DNA of 64,000 nt from Hyaloraphidium curvatum. Taxonomy: Eukaryota; Monoblepharomycota; Hyaloraphidiomycetes; Hyaloraphidiales; Hyaloraphidiaceae. A program made the position numbers and the translations under genes. Each line of letters begins with the position of its first letter. The stretch's first letter is position 1. Shown one piece after another: positions 29,825 to 39,526 of the stretch. Location of the stretch: positions 62,001 to 126,000 of the forward strand of contig JAIVFI010000025.1 of assembly GCA_025558095.1 (NCBI GenBank), written 5' to 3'. The notes under the pieces were generated by a model. The model was not told the DNA's origin and did no database searches. It was given only the letters and a program-made list of their open reading frames with translations.

Positions 29825-31772
29825 TCACCTGATCGTCGCCTTCCGCTCGAACGCCCCCGCCAGCCCCGTCGCATCGTTCGCCGCCGCCCCTCCTCCGGGC
29901 AGCTCCGCCGCCTCCTTCCCCGGCCTCTTCTCCCACACCCGCCACAGCTTGAGCGCCTCGTCGCCCGCCGCGCTGGCCACCATCGTCCCGTCCGGCCCCG
30001 CGGCGGTGTGCAAAACGCGGGCGTCGTGGCCCTGCAGGTCCGCGACCTTTTGCAGGGCGGGGTAGGTCCAGAGGGTCATCTGGTTGTCGGGGAAGCCGTG
30101 CGAGGAGAGGATCTCCTTGTACTCGCGGGACCAGTGCAGGGAGGTCACCTGCGAACCCGTGTCGAGGGAGGAGAGCTTGGCGCCGGTGCTGACGTTCCAG
30201 AAGTGGATGTGGCGGTCGTGCGTGCCGCCGCCGGTGGCGAGGAGGTGGGGCTGCCACGGGCACCACGCGAGGGCCTGGCGAGATCGAGGATGCGCCGGTC
30301 GTGTAGTTGGGCGATTCGAGAAAGTCGGCATCCGTTAGACGAGGTCCTCAGCATCCGACACGATCCAATTCACCTTGACCGCCGCATTGTGCTCCCTCTT
30401 GGTCCACTTGGGCACGTTCCCCCTCGCGTCCCAGATGTTGACGAGGTTGTCGTTCCCGCCCGACGCCAGAAACGCCCCGTCCGGCCGCCACTTGAGCCCG
30501 CACACTTCGGACGTGTGGGCCAGGAGCTCCGCAACCTTGTGGTTGGCCACGCGGACGTCGTGGTTGAAGATGCTGCCGGCAAGCGAGGTCAGAGCGAGGA
30601 GCGCGAGAGGAGATGGATCAGACTCGCCTCCCGTCACGGCAGCCGCTGCTGAGCAGGTGGTCTCGCCAGCTGAGAACGCCGACCCGGGCAACGTGGCCAC
30701 CCATGCTCCGAACCTTCGAGACTGCGTCAGCTTCGGACGGAAGAAGCTTGCGAAAGGGCAACGCACCTTGCCGCCGGTCTCAAGGTCCCAGATCTGCGTG
30801 TCGCCCTCGTGCATCCCCACTGCGAGGTACGAGCCGTCGTTCGTGAACGCAACCGAGGTAATGGAGTCGGTGGCAGGGGCGGTAATGAACTCGGTGACCT
30901 GCAAGAAAGTCAGCGCCGTGGCGACGAGGCCAAACACGGCGTGCCCACCTCCCCCGTTTCCCCGGACCACAGGTAAATGGTCTTCCCCAGCACCACCGCC
31001 AGCGTGTTGGTCGAGCTCCAGTCCAGCAGGTTCAGGTAGTAGTCGTCCACCATCCCCGGCGCGTCCAGCACCCGCTCCGGGAGCGTGGCCACGTGCCGCC
31101 GCGACGAGGCCTTCACGGATGGCCGCAGCGGCCTGCTCCATGCCTGGCTCGGGTTGGCGACGTGGTCTGAGGGCGGGGGTTCGGAGGAGAAGGTGAGGAT
31201 GCGCTGGTTGATGGCCACGCCGCAGGCCTTGGCCAGCTCCTCCTGGTAGGCGAGCGACTGGGCGTCCAGCGTCTGGGTGGAGGAAGAGGAGGCGGAGGGT
31301 GGTCGGGAGAGGTTGTACTGCGAGGCCGGGAGCGACATGGAGGCGTGCGAGGTGATGAACCGGTCGTACTGTTTGGCGGCCGCAGGCGCGGCGGGAAGGT
31401 CAGCGGCGGGGCCATCCGCGGGAGCCGGCCGTGCGGGCCCACCTGCTTCTTGCCGCTGCGCTTGCCCTTGCCGGGCGTGGTCGCGCCGCCGAGGCCCTCG
31501 CCGCCGCTCTTGCGCCGTGCGAGCCCGCCCTTCCCGGGCGTCCAGCGCGGGGAGCCGCGCGGCGAGCCGCCGAGCGGGCCCTTCGGCGTCTGCGCGGAGA
31601 TGCGGCCGGGCGTGCGCGGCGCCGACTTGGGCGTCTTGTGCACGCCGGCCGCCGGCTTCTTGGCCGACTTGGACGCGGGCGCGCGCCGCGGCGAGTAGAA
31701 CAGGTGGTGCGGCGTGGCCGCGCCGAGCCCCGGCAGCCCGGGCAGCCCGCCGGGCGGCTTGTCGTCGGGCAT
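29825..31772 (-). CDS. CDC20: APC/C activator Cdc20 (WD40)
   Basis: The WD40 co-activator that brings substrates to the anaphase-promoting complex. The N-terminal exon (from 31772) is Lys/Pro-rich. An intron of about 75 nt then joins GKKQ to [11 protein letters not shown] at the C-box position. The Cdc20/Cdh1 signatures [11 protein letters not shown] and [20 protein letters not shown] follow, then WD repeats over at least three more exons ([53 protein letters not shown]). The protein ends ATIR, the Ile-Arg tail that docks on the APC/C. The C-box deviates from the usual DR[FY]IPxR (here DRFITSH). Cdc20 is favoured over Cdh1 by the overall pattern, but that choice is less certain than the family. 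Confidence 0.88.
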
Positions 31773-32713
31773 CCTGCGATTCCGCGGCGGACGTCTCAGC
31801 GCCGGCACTCGGTGGACACTTGGCGGGAGCGCGGGCAGCGGCACCCCGGGTCGCGGCGGTGCCGCACTCGGCCAATCCCGCGCCGCCCGCCGCGCCGCCC
31901 CGCCGTCCGCTGCGGCCGCACTCCTCGCACCTTGCAGCGGCGGCGCCGCGGAAACAGGAGGATGCCTCGCTGCGGGAACTCGAATCGAATTCGGGTGGTA
32001 GTCGCGCCAAACACGCGCGCTCCGTGCCCTCCTCTACTCGCTTCAACCCCCCCAAGGCCCACGGCTCCTCACCGGCTCCCTCTTGGAACCAACATGCATG
32101 CAACCAGCCTTCAGGGTGACTTGATGGACACGTCTCTGGGGTCATTTGAGGTTCCCGCAGGTATGGAACCAGGTTTCCCCTCCGGACATTTTCCCGGGCC
32201 TGCTGCTGTCTGGATCACCCCTCTCCTCTCCAAGCTGGGGCTTGTAGAACCTGTTTTCTGCACTGATCCTGAAAGTAACGTGATCAAAAGTGAAGCTGAA
32301 GCTGAAGAAGACTCCATCTGGGACTTGGTGAGCCTGGACAAGTGTGCACCCTGGTGACTGCCGACATGCTTGCACCTGGAGCACAAGCACAAGGAAGGAT
32401 CCAGCCAAATCCCCGCGTTTCTACGTACAAAATGAACTGGACGTCCTACCAGACTGACAATTGGCTGGCCATGAAGGCTGGCAGAGCCGGGGTTTGCAAA
32501 GTTCCGGGAAGTTTTGCCGGGGGGTTGCATGTGTGCACCAACAGACACTGTGTGGAAATCTGAGGGGCCAGACCTGTAAAAGGCATTGGAAAATACGCAA
32601 ATTGGCTTCCAAAGGTCAGGGCAGGCACCTGGGGAAGGTGGGGAGGGCGTCGGCACCTGGTGTTGACGCCAGCTTGGTGAGCCGTCGCGTCCACTCCCGC
32701 CACTTACTCCCCA
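31773..32713. other. Divergent intergenic region with a low-GC island
   Basis: This 941-base gap separates the divergent Cdc20 and helicase genes. The part from about 32120 to 32640 differs from the rest of the window: lower GC, runs such as GAAGCTGAAGCTGAAGAAG, and no clear gene. Frames cross it on both strands (for example plus to 32357) without domains. It could be an old insertion or only promoter DNA. I found no terminal repeats or target-site duplication. Confidence 0.45.
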
Positions 32714-35644
32714 ATGGCAGACCCTCCTCCTGCCTCCTCCTCTGCAGAACCCGTCGCTAAGGATGTGACCGACGATCCTCCGTTGTCCGCTTCCCGCGCT
32801 CTGCCGCCGCTGGGCGGCAACCCGCGCTTCCGCGCGCAGCGCGAGTCGCTCCCCATCTTCCAGTACCGCGAGGACCTCGTCTGTACGTCGGACCCGGCGC
32901 GCGCGGCGGGAAGGAGGCTGACCGCGGGAAACAGCGGCGATAAGGCAGTTCGACACGCTCATTGTGGTCGGGGACACGGGTGCGTTCGGGACCTCGGGAG
33001 CGGCGGGACATCGGCGCGGCGCGGGGCTCCTACGGTCCCTTTTGCCGGCACGTTGGACAGATATGTTCAGCTTACTGCCGCGAACGACCTTGGATCCCGA
33101 GTCGCGGGCCGTCGGGGGGCTCGACGAGTCGACGACGCGTTCTGACCGCGTTTCCCGCGGCAGGCTCCGGCAAGACCACGCAGGTGCCGCAGTACATCTA
33201 CGAGTCGATTCCGTCGGTCGAGGGCAGGATTGCAATCACACAGCCGAGGAGGATTGCGGCCGCTAGGTGGGTTCTCGAGTCCTCAAGCTCCCATGACAGC
33301 TGACCGTGCTTTTCCGCCCAGCGCCGCGCAGAGGGTCTCGGATGAGCTCGGGAGCGGTCTTGGGGATCTTGTGGGCTACCGGATACGGTTCGAAGCCAAG
33401 GCGTCCAAGCGGACGAGGATCGTCTACATGGTCGGGCGCGCCTGCGCATTTCGGCCACCAGAATTCGTCAGGCTGACCTTTACCGCACACCAACAGACCG
33501 ACGGGGTCCTTCTCCGCGAGGCCTGCACCGACACGTACTTTTCTGGCTACTCCATGGTCATCGTTGACGAGGCGCACGAGCGCTCGCTCGAGACGGACGT
33601 GCTGCTCGGCCTGCTGAAGCGGACCCGCGAGTCGCGGCCGAACCTGAAGCTGATCATCATGTCCGCGACGCTGGACGTGGAAAAGTTCTCGGACTTCTTC
33701 GGCGGCTGCCCCGTGTTCGTCGTGCCCGGGCGGACGTTCGACGTGGACGTGTTCTTCCAGAAGGCCGGCAAGTGGGCCGGCCTGAGGTCCAACTACCTGC
33801 AGCGTGCCGTCGACACGGTGCTGCACATCCACAAGACGCGGCCCGCGGGGCACGTGCTCGTGTTCCTCACCGGCCAGGATGAGATCGAGCGGGCGTGCCG
33901 GATGCTGGAGGACGCGGACAGGGAGCTGGACTATTCGGCCGTGGAACACCGCGACGTGCGCGGGCTCGTGTGCCACCCCATCTACTCCACCCTGGACTCG
34001 GACGCGCAGCGCGCCGTCTTTGCCCCGCCGCCGCACGGGGTCCGCAAGATCGTCGTGTCGACCAATATTGCGCAGACCTCGGTCACCATCCCCGGGATCC
34101 GCTACGTTGTCGACACGGGCTTCGTGAAGCAGAAGATGTACGATCCTGCGTCGCACCTGGACGCGCTCCTCGTCGTGCCCGTCTCGCAAGCGGCGGCGAC
34201 CCAGCGCGCGGGCCGCGCGGGCCGGACAGAGAACGGCGAGGTGTACCGGCTCTACTCGCGCGAAGCCTTCGAGGAGCTCGAGCCGGAGACCGTGCCCGAA
34301 ATGCAGCGGTCGAGCCTGCTGGGCGTGGTGCTGGACCTCAAGAAGATGGGGATCGAGGACGTGCTCGGGTTCGGCTTCATCGATCCACCGGATCCGGAGA
34401 TGGAGCTCGACGCGATGAGGCAGCTGTACCTCCTAGGGGCCCTTGATGCCGATGGCCGCCTGACCAAGGAGGGCGGGATGATGGCCGAGTTCCCGGTTTC
34501 GCCGCACCTGGCGAGGGCCATCATCGCCGCGGCCCGCGAGTTCCGTTGCGCCGACGAGCTGCTCACCATCGCGGCCATGCTGAGCGTCGAGGAGATCTAC
34601 ATCTCGCCGCGAGGCGAGAAGAAGAAGGAGAAGGCGGCGGCTAAGCGGAGGGGCTTTGCGCACGGCACGGGCGACCACATGACGCTCCTCCGCATCTACC
34701 GGACGTGGGAGGGCAACGACTTTTCCAAGGACTGGTGCTTCGACAACTTCATCCACTACCGCGCCATGCGCACGGCCAGGAACGTCAGGTCGCAGATCCG
34801 GGACCTGCTGGAGCGGCTGGGGCTCCCGATCGAAGACTGTCGACTGCGGGGCAAGAAGCGCTCGCGGGACGAGGTCGAGGACTCGGACCCGCGGCCGGTT
34901 CTGCGATCCATTTGCGCGGCTTACTATCCGAACTTGGCGCGGCAGCAGCGCGACCGGCCTTACTTTGTGCAATACTCGTCGGCGGCCGGGAAAGGCGGGG
35001 CCGACAGTTCGGGCATGTTGGCGCTCTACCTGGGCCAGAACTCGGCGCTGTTTTCCGACTCGTCGTCCGGGCCTGGCCTGGATTGGGTGGTGTACACGGA
35101 CGTGGTCTACACCAGCAAGGCGCAGATGCGGAACGTCTCGCGGATCGACTACTCGTGGGTGGAAGGACTCGTCGGCAAGCTCGGCAAGATCGACGACGAG
35201 CGTCTCTCCGGGCGCAAGAAGCCTGCGGACGAAGCAAAGGCGGACGCCGGCCTGGTCCCGCTCAAGAGGCGCAACAGCTTGCTGGACGTGCTCGAGGAGC
35301 GCGGCGGAGCCTCGACGCCCGGCCTCGAGGGTCCCTCGCGCGAGGTGAAGGCCGACGAGTTTGTCGTCGTCCACGAGCGCCTCACGGAGCGGACGCACAG
35401 CGAGGTCGTCGCCCCCGAGGACGCGGACAAAGTCGGAACGCTCGCGACGGGGCACGCGCCGGTGCGTTCGAGGGCGGTGGAGCTGTTGCGGAACGAGGCG
35501 ATCGCGGCGACGTCTGCGAGCGAGACAGACGGCGAGGGCTCGGCGAGCGATGCCGGGACGGAGGACTCTAAGCGCAAGGAGAGGGAGGATTCGGTGGCTG
35601 CGGCACGGGAGCGTTACTTGGCGAGGAAGAAAGCGAAGCGGTGA
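32714..35644 (+). CDS. DEAH-box RNA helicase
   Basis: An 851-residue spliceosome- or ribosome-type DEAH helicase. Five exons fit phase exactly: 32714-32878, 32949-32979, 33164-33266, 33322-33430 and 33497-35644. The P-loop GDTGSGKTTQVPQY is rebuilt across intron 2. Other motifs are TQPRRIAAA, VIVDEAHERSL, MSATLD, STNIAQTSVTIPG and QRAGRAGR, followed by winged-helix, ratchet and OB-fold regions (VYTDVVYTSKAQMRNV). The C-terminal about 140 residues are charged and end in KKAKR, a possible nuclear signal. It belongs to the DHX8/15/35/40 group; I cannot choose the orthologue. Intron 4 (33431-33496, 66 nt) is in frame and has no stop, so its retention would insert 22 residues. Confidence 0.93.
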
Positions 35645-36089
35645 TGTCACTTGGAGCATGGTTGAGGGCATCTATTCCGTTCCTGCATAGGATGAATGAT
35701 ATGCAGGTCAGCCATGCTGGTTGCGGGCTCTCTTATGCCCAGTCCACCTGTAGGGCAAATGAAAGGGTGACTTATACCAAGAGCTTCAAACCAGGAGATA
35801 AGGTCCTTTGCACGGGGGAAGTGGGCACCCCGGACAGGTTTGCCGACGAGGCGGAAGACCTCAGGAACGGGCAACGCCTCGCACGCGGGGAGGGCTGGCC
35901 TTGAACGTTCGTTCTTCGTCTCTTTGTCGGCGCTGTGGCATTGACTAGAGTCTTCTTCTCGATCGATCTCCTTGCGCCTCCTGTGGAGGAGGAAGGGTTA
36001 GCGGCGTGGCTAGTTCGGCTCCTAGTTCGGCTCCTAGCGACCACCACATCCAGGCGCGTCTCCTGCCCTCCGCGCCGGCATCGCCCGCC
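35645..36089. other. Intergenic between helicase and NDUFS8 genes
   Basis: 445 bases between two plus-strand genes. The first half (35645-35800) is comparatively AT-rich, as expected of a 3' end. An upstream ATG at 36006 is in frame with the next gene but adds a Ser/Pro-rich stretch without conservation. I see no gene here. Confidence 0.45.
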
Positions 36090-36885
36090 ATGCTGCGCAG
36101 CGCGCTGAGCCGGCTCGCGCGGCCGCTGTCCGGGCGCGCGGCGGCGCCCGCGGCGCGCCACCTCGCCACGCCGTCGGGCGGCGCCAAACCCGTCGACGAC
36201 GGCGCGGCGCCCGGCCGCCCGCTCGACGCGGCGGCCGGCTTCATGCTGATGACGGAGATCGTGCGCGGCATGGCCATCGCGCACGAGCAGGTCTTCCGCC
36301 AGCCGTACACGATCATGTACCCGTTCGAGAAGGGCCCGCTGTCGCCGCGCTTCCGCGGCGAGCACGCGCTGCGCCGCTACCCGACAGGCGAGGAGCGCTG
36401 CATCGCCTGCAAGCTGTGCGAGGCCGTGTGCCCGGCGCTGGCGATCACCATCGAGGCGGAGCCCCGCGAGGACGGCTCGCGCCGCACGACGCGCTACGAC
36501 ATCGACATGACCAAGGTGGGCTATCCTGCTTGCCGTGCTGCCGTTAAACGCCCTGGTCTGACCCTGTTTCGCAGTGCATCTACGTACGCGTCCACCCGCA
36601 CCCATCTCGCCCGGTGGCCGCCTAACCTTGCCGTTGTTTGGCAGTGCGGATTCTGCCAGGAAGCCTGCCCCGTGGACGCCATCGTCGAGGGCCCCAACTT
36701 CGAGTTCGCGACCGAGACGCACGAGGAGCTGCTCTACAACAAGGAGAAGCTGCTCAACAACGGCGACAAATGGGAGGTGCGTTGTCTTCTCGCTCGCCAG
36801 GTCCGTGGAACAACATCTGAGCTGTGCTTGCTGCCCGCAGGTGGAGATTGCGCGCAACCTGCAGTCCGAGACGGTGTACCGATGA
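36090..36885 (+). CDS. Complex I 23 kDa iron-sulfur subunit (NDUFS8/TYKY)
   Basis: The mitochondrial NADH:ubiquinone oxidoreductase subunit with two 4Fe-4S clusters (N6a and N6b). Exons are 36090-36515, 36575-36583, 36645-36776 and 36841-36885, for 203 residues. The start ATG opens a basic, Ser/Ala-rich mitochondrial presequence ([13 protein letters not shown]). The first cluster motif is [12 protein letters not shown]. The second, [12 protein letters not shown], exists only if a 9-nt microexon (TGCATCTAC, for Cys-Ile-Tyr) is spliced between two introns of 59 and 61 nt. The end is [14 protein letters not shown], typical of the family. Unspliced, the whole stretch stays open, so a simple gene caller would miss the microexon and lose one cluster ligand. 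Confidence 0.95.
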
Positions 36886-37030
36886 TCTGCGCGGCGGCGG
36901 TGACATAGACAGCGGGTGGATACCGCCATCGGACCGGAATACACGGCTCGCATTGGACGGAGAACGGAGCCACACGATTGTCTACTTTGTCTAGCGAGGT
37001 CCGGAAAGGCGGGCCGGAACGCAGCGGCCT

Positions 37031-38271
37031 TCAACCCAAGATCTTGGGAAAGAAGAGCGGGGTTTCCTGCTTCCATTTCCGGAACTGGCGAGGGAGGAAG
37101 AAGTCAGCCGATCCGTCGTCCGTTCGCGAAATTTCCACCCACGGATTCGAGGTGCCCGTACTTCTTCGCCGCCGACGCCTCCAGCAGCGGCACGCCGCTC
37201 AGCCGCGTGAGCAGCAGGTACGTGAACACGGGGCTGATTGCCGAGACGTACTGCTCCGGCCGTACGAACCCCGCGCTCGCGGCGACAAAGTTGCCCGCCC
37301 ACAGCAGCACCTCGCCAAAGTAGTTGACGTGCCGCGACGCCTTCCACAGGCCCGTCTGCATGTTGCCCGTGGGGTTCTCGAGCTTGAAGTTGAACTTTTG
37401 GGCGTCGGCGACGACCTCGATCAGGAAGCCCGCGGCCCACATGGCGGCGCCGATCTTGTCCTGCGTGCCGAGCGGAGGCTGCTCCGAGGGAGGGATCGAG
37501 TTGAGGGTCCAGTTGGGGAGGCCGACGAGGAAGACCCAGAGGCCCTGCATGAACCAGAAGCTGTCGAACGACCGCCCGGCAAAATGAGGTAAGAACGCGC
37601 AATCGTCAGGTTTCAATCAATCCAAAACAGTCCCCGCATAAGAACCCACAAAGCAAACCGCGCCGGCATGTGCTTGACCTTGTCGAACCGCTCGTCCTTG
37701 CCGTGCAGCAGGACCCGCGTGAGCAGGTACGTCCCGAGCCGGGAGCACCACGCGATGCCCATGGCCGTGGTCAGGACCTGCCGCGGGTGCGGCTCGACGG
37801 TCTTCTGGCCGCCCTTGGGGGCGAGCAGGGTGTAGAGGAAGAGCGTGAAGTAGGTGAGGGAGCCTGGACGCGCGGCGGGGCGACAAAGTCAGGGACGGCG
37901 CCCCGGACCGGTTCCGGAGCGGCCCACCGGCAAAGTCGTAGAACTTTTCGGTCTTGAGCGTGGTCGCACTGCGCCGAATGAAGTTGCGCGCGCGCCGGAG
38001 CCGGGGGAGGCATTCCGCGGGACGCGCGACCGGATCCGTCAGCCCGCCTTCCGCCTCGCGGCACCGAGAAAACGCACAGCAGGAACGCGGCAGCCTGGAT
38101 CGCCATGTCCACCGCGAACGCCGTCCGGAGGTGGCTTCCCCCGATGAGCGGGAGGGAGAGCGGCTGGCGGGCAGCCTCTCGCGTTCGGCGGTGGCGCAGA
38201 AGGGCGTAGAGGAGGTACCAGCCGCCTCCGACGGCGAGGTAGGGGCCGTTCTTGCTGAGGACGCCGGGCAT
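37031..38271 (-). CDS. DUF1295 / steroid-5-alpha-reductase-like membrane protein
   Basis: A multi-pass membrane protein of about 320 residues of the DUF1295 family, related to steroid 5-alpha-reductases and isoprenylcysteine methyltransferases; its own reaction is unknown. It starts MPGVLSKNGPYLAVGGG at 38271. A second exon holds TLKTEKFYDFAG. A third carries YTLLAPKGGQKTVEPHPRQV and GTYLLTRVLLHGKDERFD. A GTGGGT intron then joins RFAF to FWFMQGLWVFLVGLPNW. The conserved block GLWKASRHVNYFGEVLLWAG lies near 37300. A last GTGGGT intron joins HLES to FRKWKQETPLFFPKILG, stop at 37031. The exon borders were inferred from consensus sites and frame continuity. Confidence 0.8.
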
Positions 38272-38548
38272 CGCGAGGGTTCGGGCCTGTAGCGTCTCGT
38301 TTTGGTGAACGGAGGACGACGGATGTTGAGCCGGTCCGAGCGAGCGGCAAGCTCCGTCCAATCCAACCCCTGTACACTGCCACGTAGCGCTACGCTCCAG
38401 AAAGCAAAATCGGCAAGACAGAAGAGCTCTGCATGAATCTCTGGCGGCCGATCAGTCGAAGGGGTTCGGGTAGACCTTGGGAGCAGCATCGCGGCTAGAC
38501 GGGTAACGATCTTAAGTTGGAAAGAGTCTTGTGCGAAGACACGAGGTC

Positions 38549-39344
38549 TCACTTCCGCTTCTTCTCCTCCGCGATTTCCATGTTGGAAAGCTCGACGGGG
38601 TCATCCAAGGTGTCTGCAAGCGGCAGTCGTGAGCAAGCGTCCGTCAAGCCCCGCCGCGATCGGCCGTACCGTGATCGGACAGGTCGGCCACCTGCATGCC
38701 TTCCTGCTCCTTGACCTGCTTGCGGTGCCTCGCCTTGTCGTCGGCCTTGTCGATGTTCAGGAGCTCGACTGCAAATGCGTGTTCACGTCGCAAGAACGGC
38801 GATCGATTTTGGATCGCGTCTGCCCACCATCATCGTCGAAGGCGGTGTCAGAGAGCAGAGCCGAGTCTCCTTTCTTCGCCTGCCGGTTGCGGAACTTCTG
38901 ATCGCTGGAACCAGGGCGAGAACGAGTCAGCTCTTCGCGGAAGCAATGGCCAACCTTCGAAATACGCACGCGCGGTCGATGTTGGCCTGCTCGACGTCGT
39001 CGTCGAAAGCGTCCACGTCCGTGATAAAGGCGGGAGATCGATCCTTCTCGCGGGGAGGCGACGGACGGGAGCCCGCTGCCGGAGAAGCCTCGAATCATGC
39101 CGTCTCCCGTCCGCCAGCGGCCCGACGAACACCCACGGGTGAAGCCCGCGGGCGCCTGCTGCTGCTGCTGGATCTTGGTGCTCGTCCACAGCAGGTTGCG
39201 GACGCAGAGGAAGGGTTTCGGGGACACCGCCCTCAGCCTCGGGACGTCGGCGAGGGAGGCGACGCCCCGTTGGACGAGAGCCGAGGCCGCAGCGCGGTGC
39301 ATGGGAGCTTGCAGACGGAGGATCTCGGAAAGCTTGATTGGCAT
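38549..39344 (-). CDS. Small protein with three related charged repeats
   Basis: An unrecognised protein of about 170 residues reconstructed from five exons. The N-terminus (MPIKLSEILRLQAPMHR, start at 39344) looks amphipathic. A GTGGGT intron removes an in-frame TGA and joins GFT to PGSRPSPP. The rest holds two clear copies of a motif, FDDDVEQANIDRADQKFR and FDDDVELLNIDKADDKAR, each split by an intron after DRA or DDD, and a degenerate third copy, LDDPVELSNMEIAEEKKRK, ending the protein. The last intron has the donor GTACGG. The motif suggests short helices with an acidic start and a basic end. Function is unknown. The exon-intron correspondence between repeats supports internal duplication. 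Confidence 0.6.
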
Positions 39345-39526
39345 CGCTCCACCTTTGTTCTTGTCGCTGACGGTGCGCGAAGGCGAGTCACCGAACTGAC
39401 GCGCCGCGACGACGCGCTGCCGAACGAGTAAAACGCTTTCCACCCGCTTGGTCAAGGGTCCGTGAATCCCGCCGTCCCGCGCGGCGGATTGATTTCTTTT
39501 TGGTCGGAGAGTCCGTTGCCGGCGGA

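Noticed and set aside
32111-33235. A 374-codon minus-strand frame over the low-GC island
   Set aside because: It runs through helicase exons 1-3 antisense and lacks any family resemblance.
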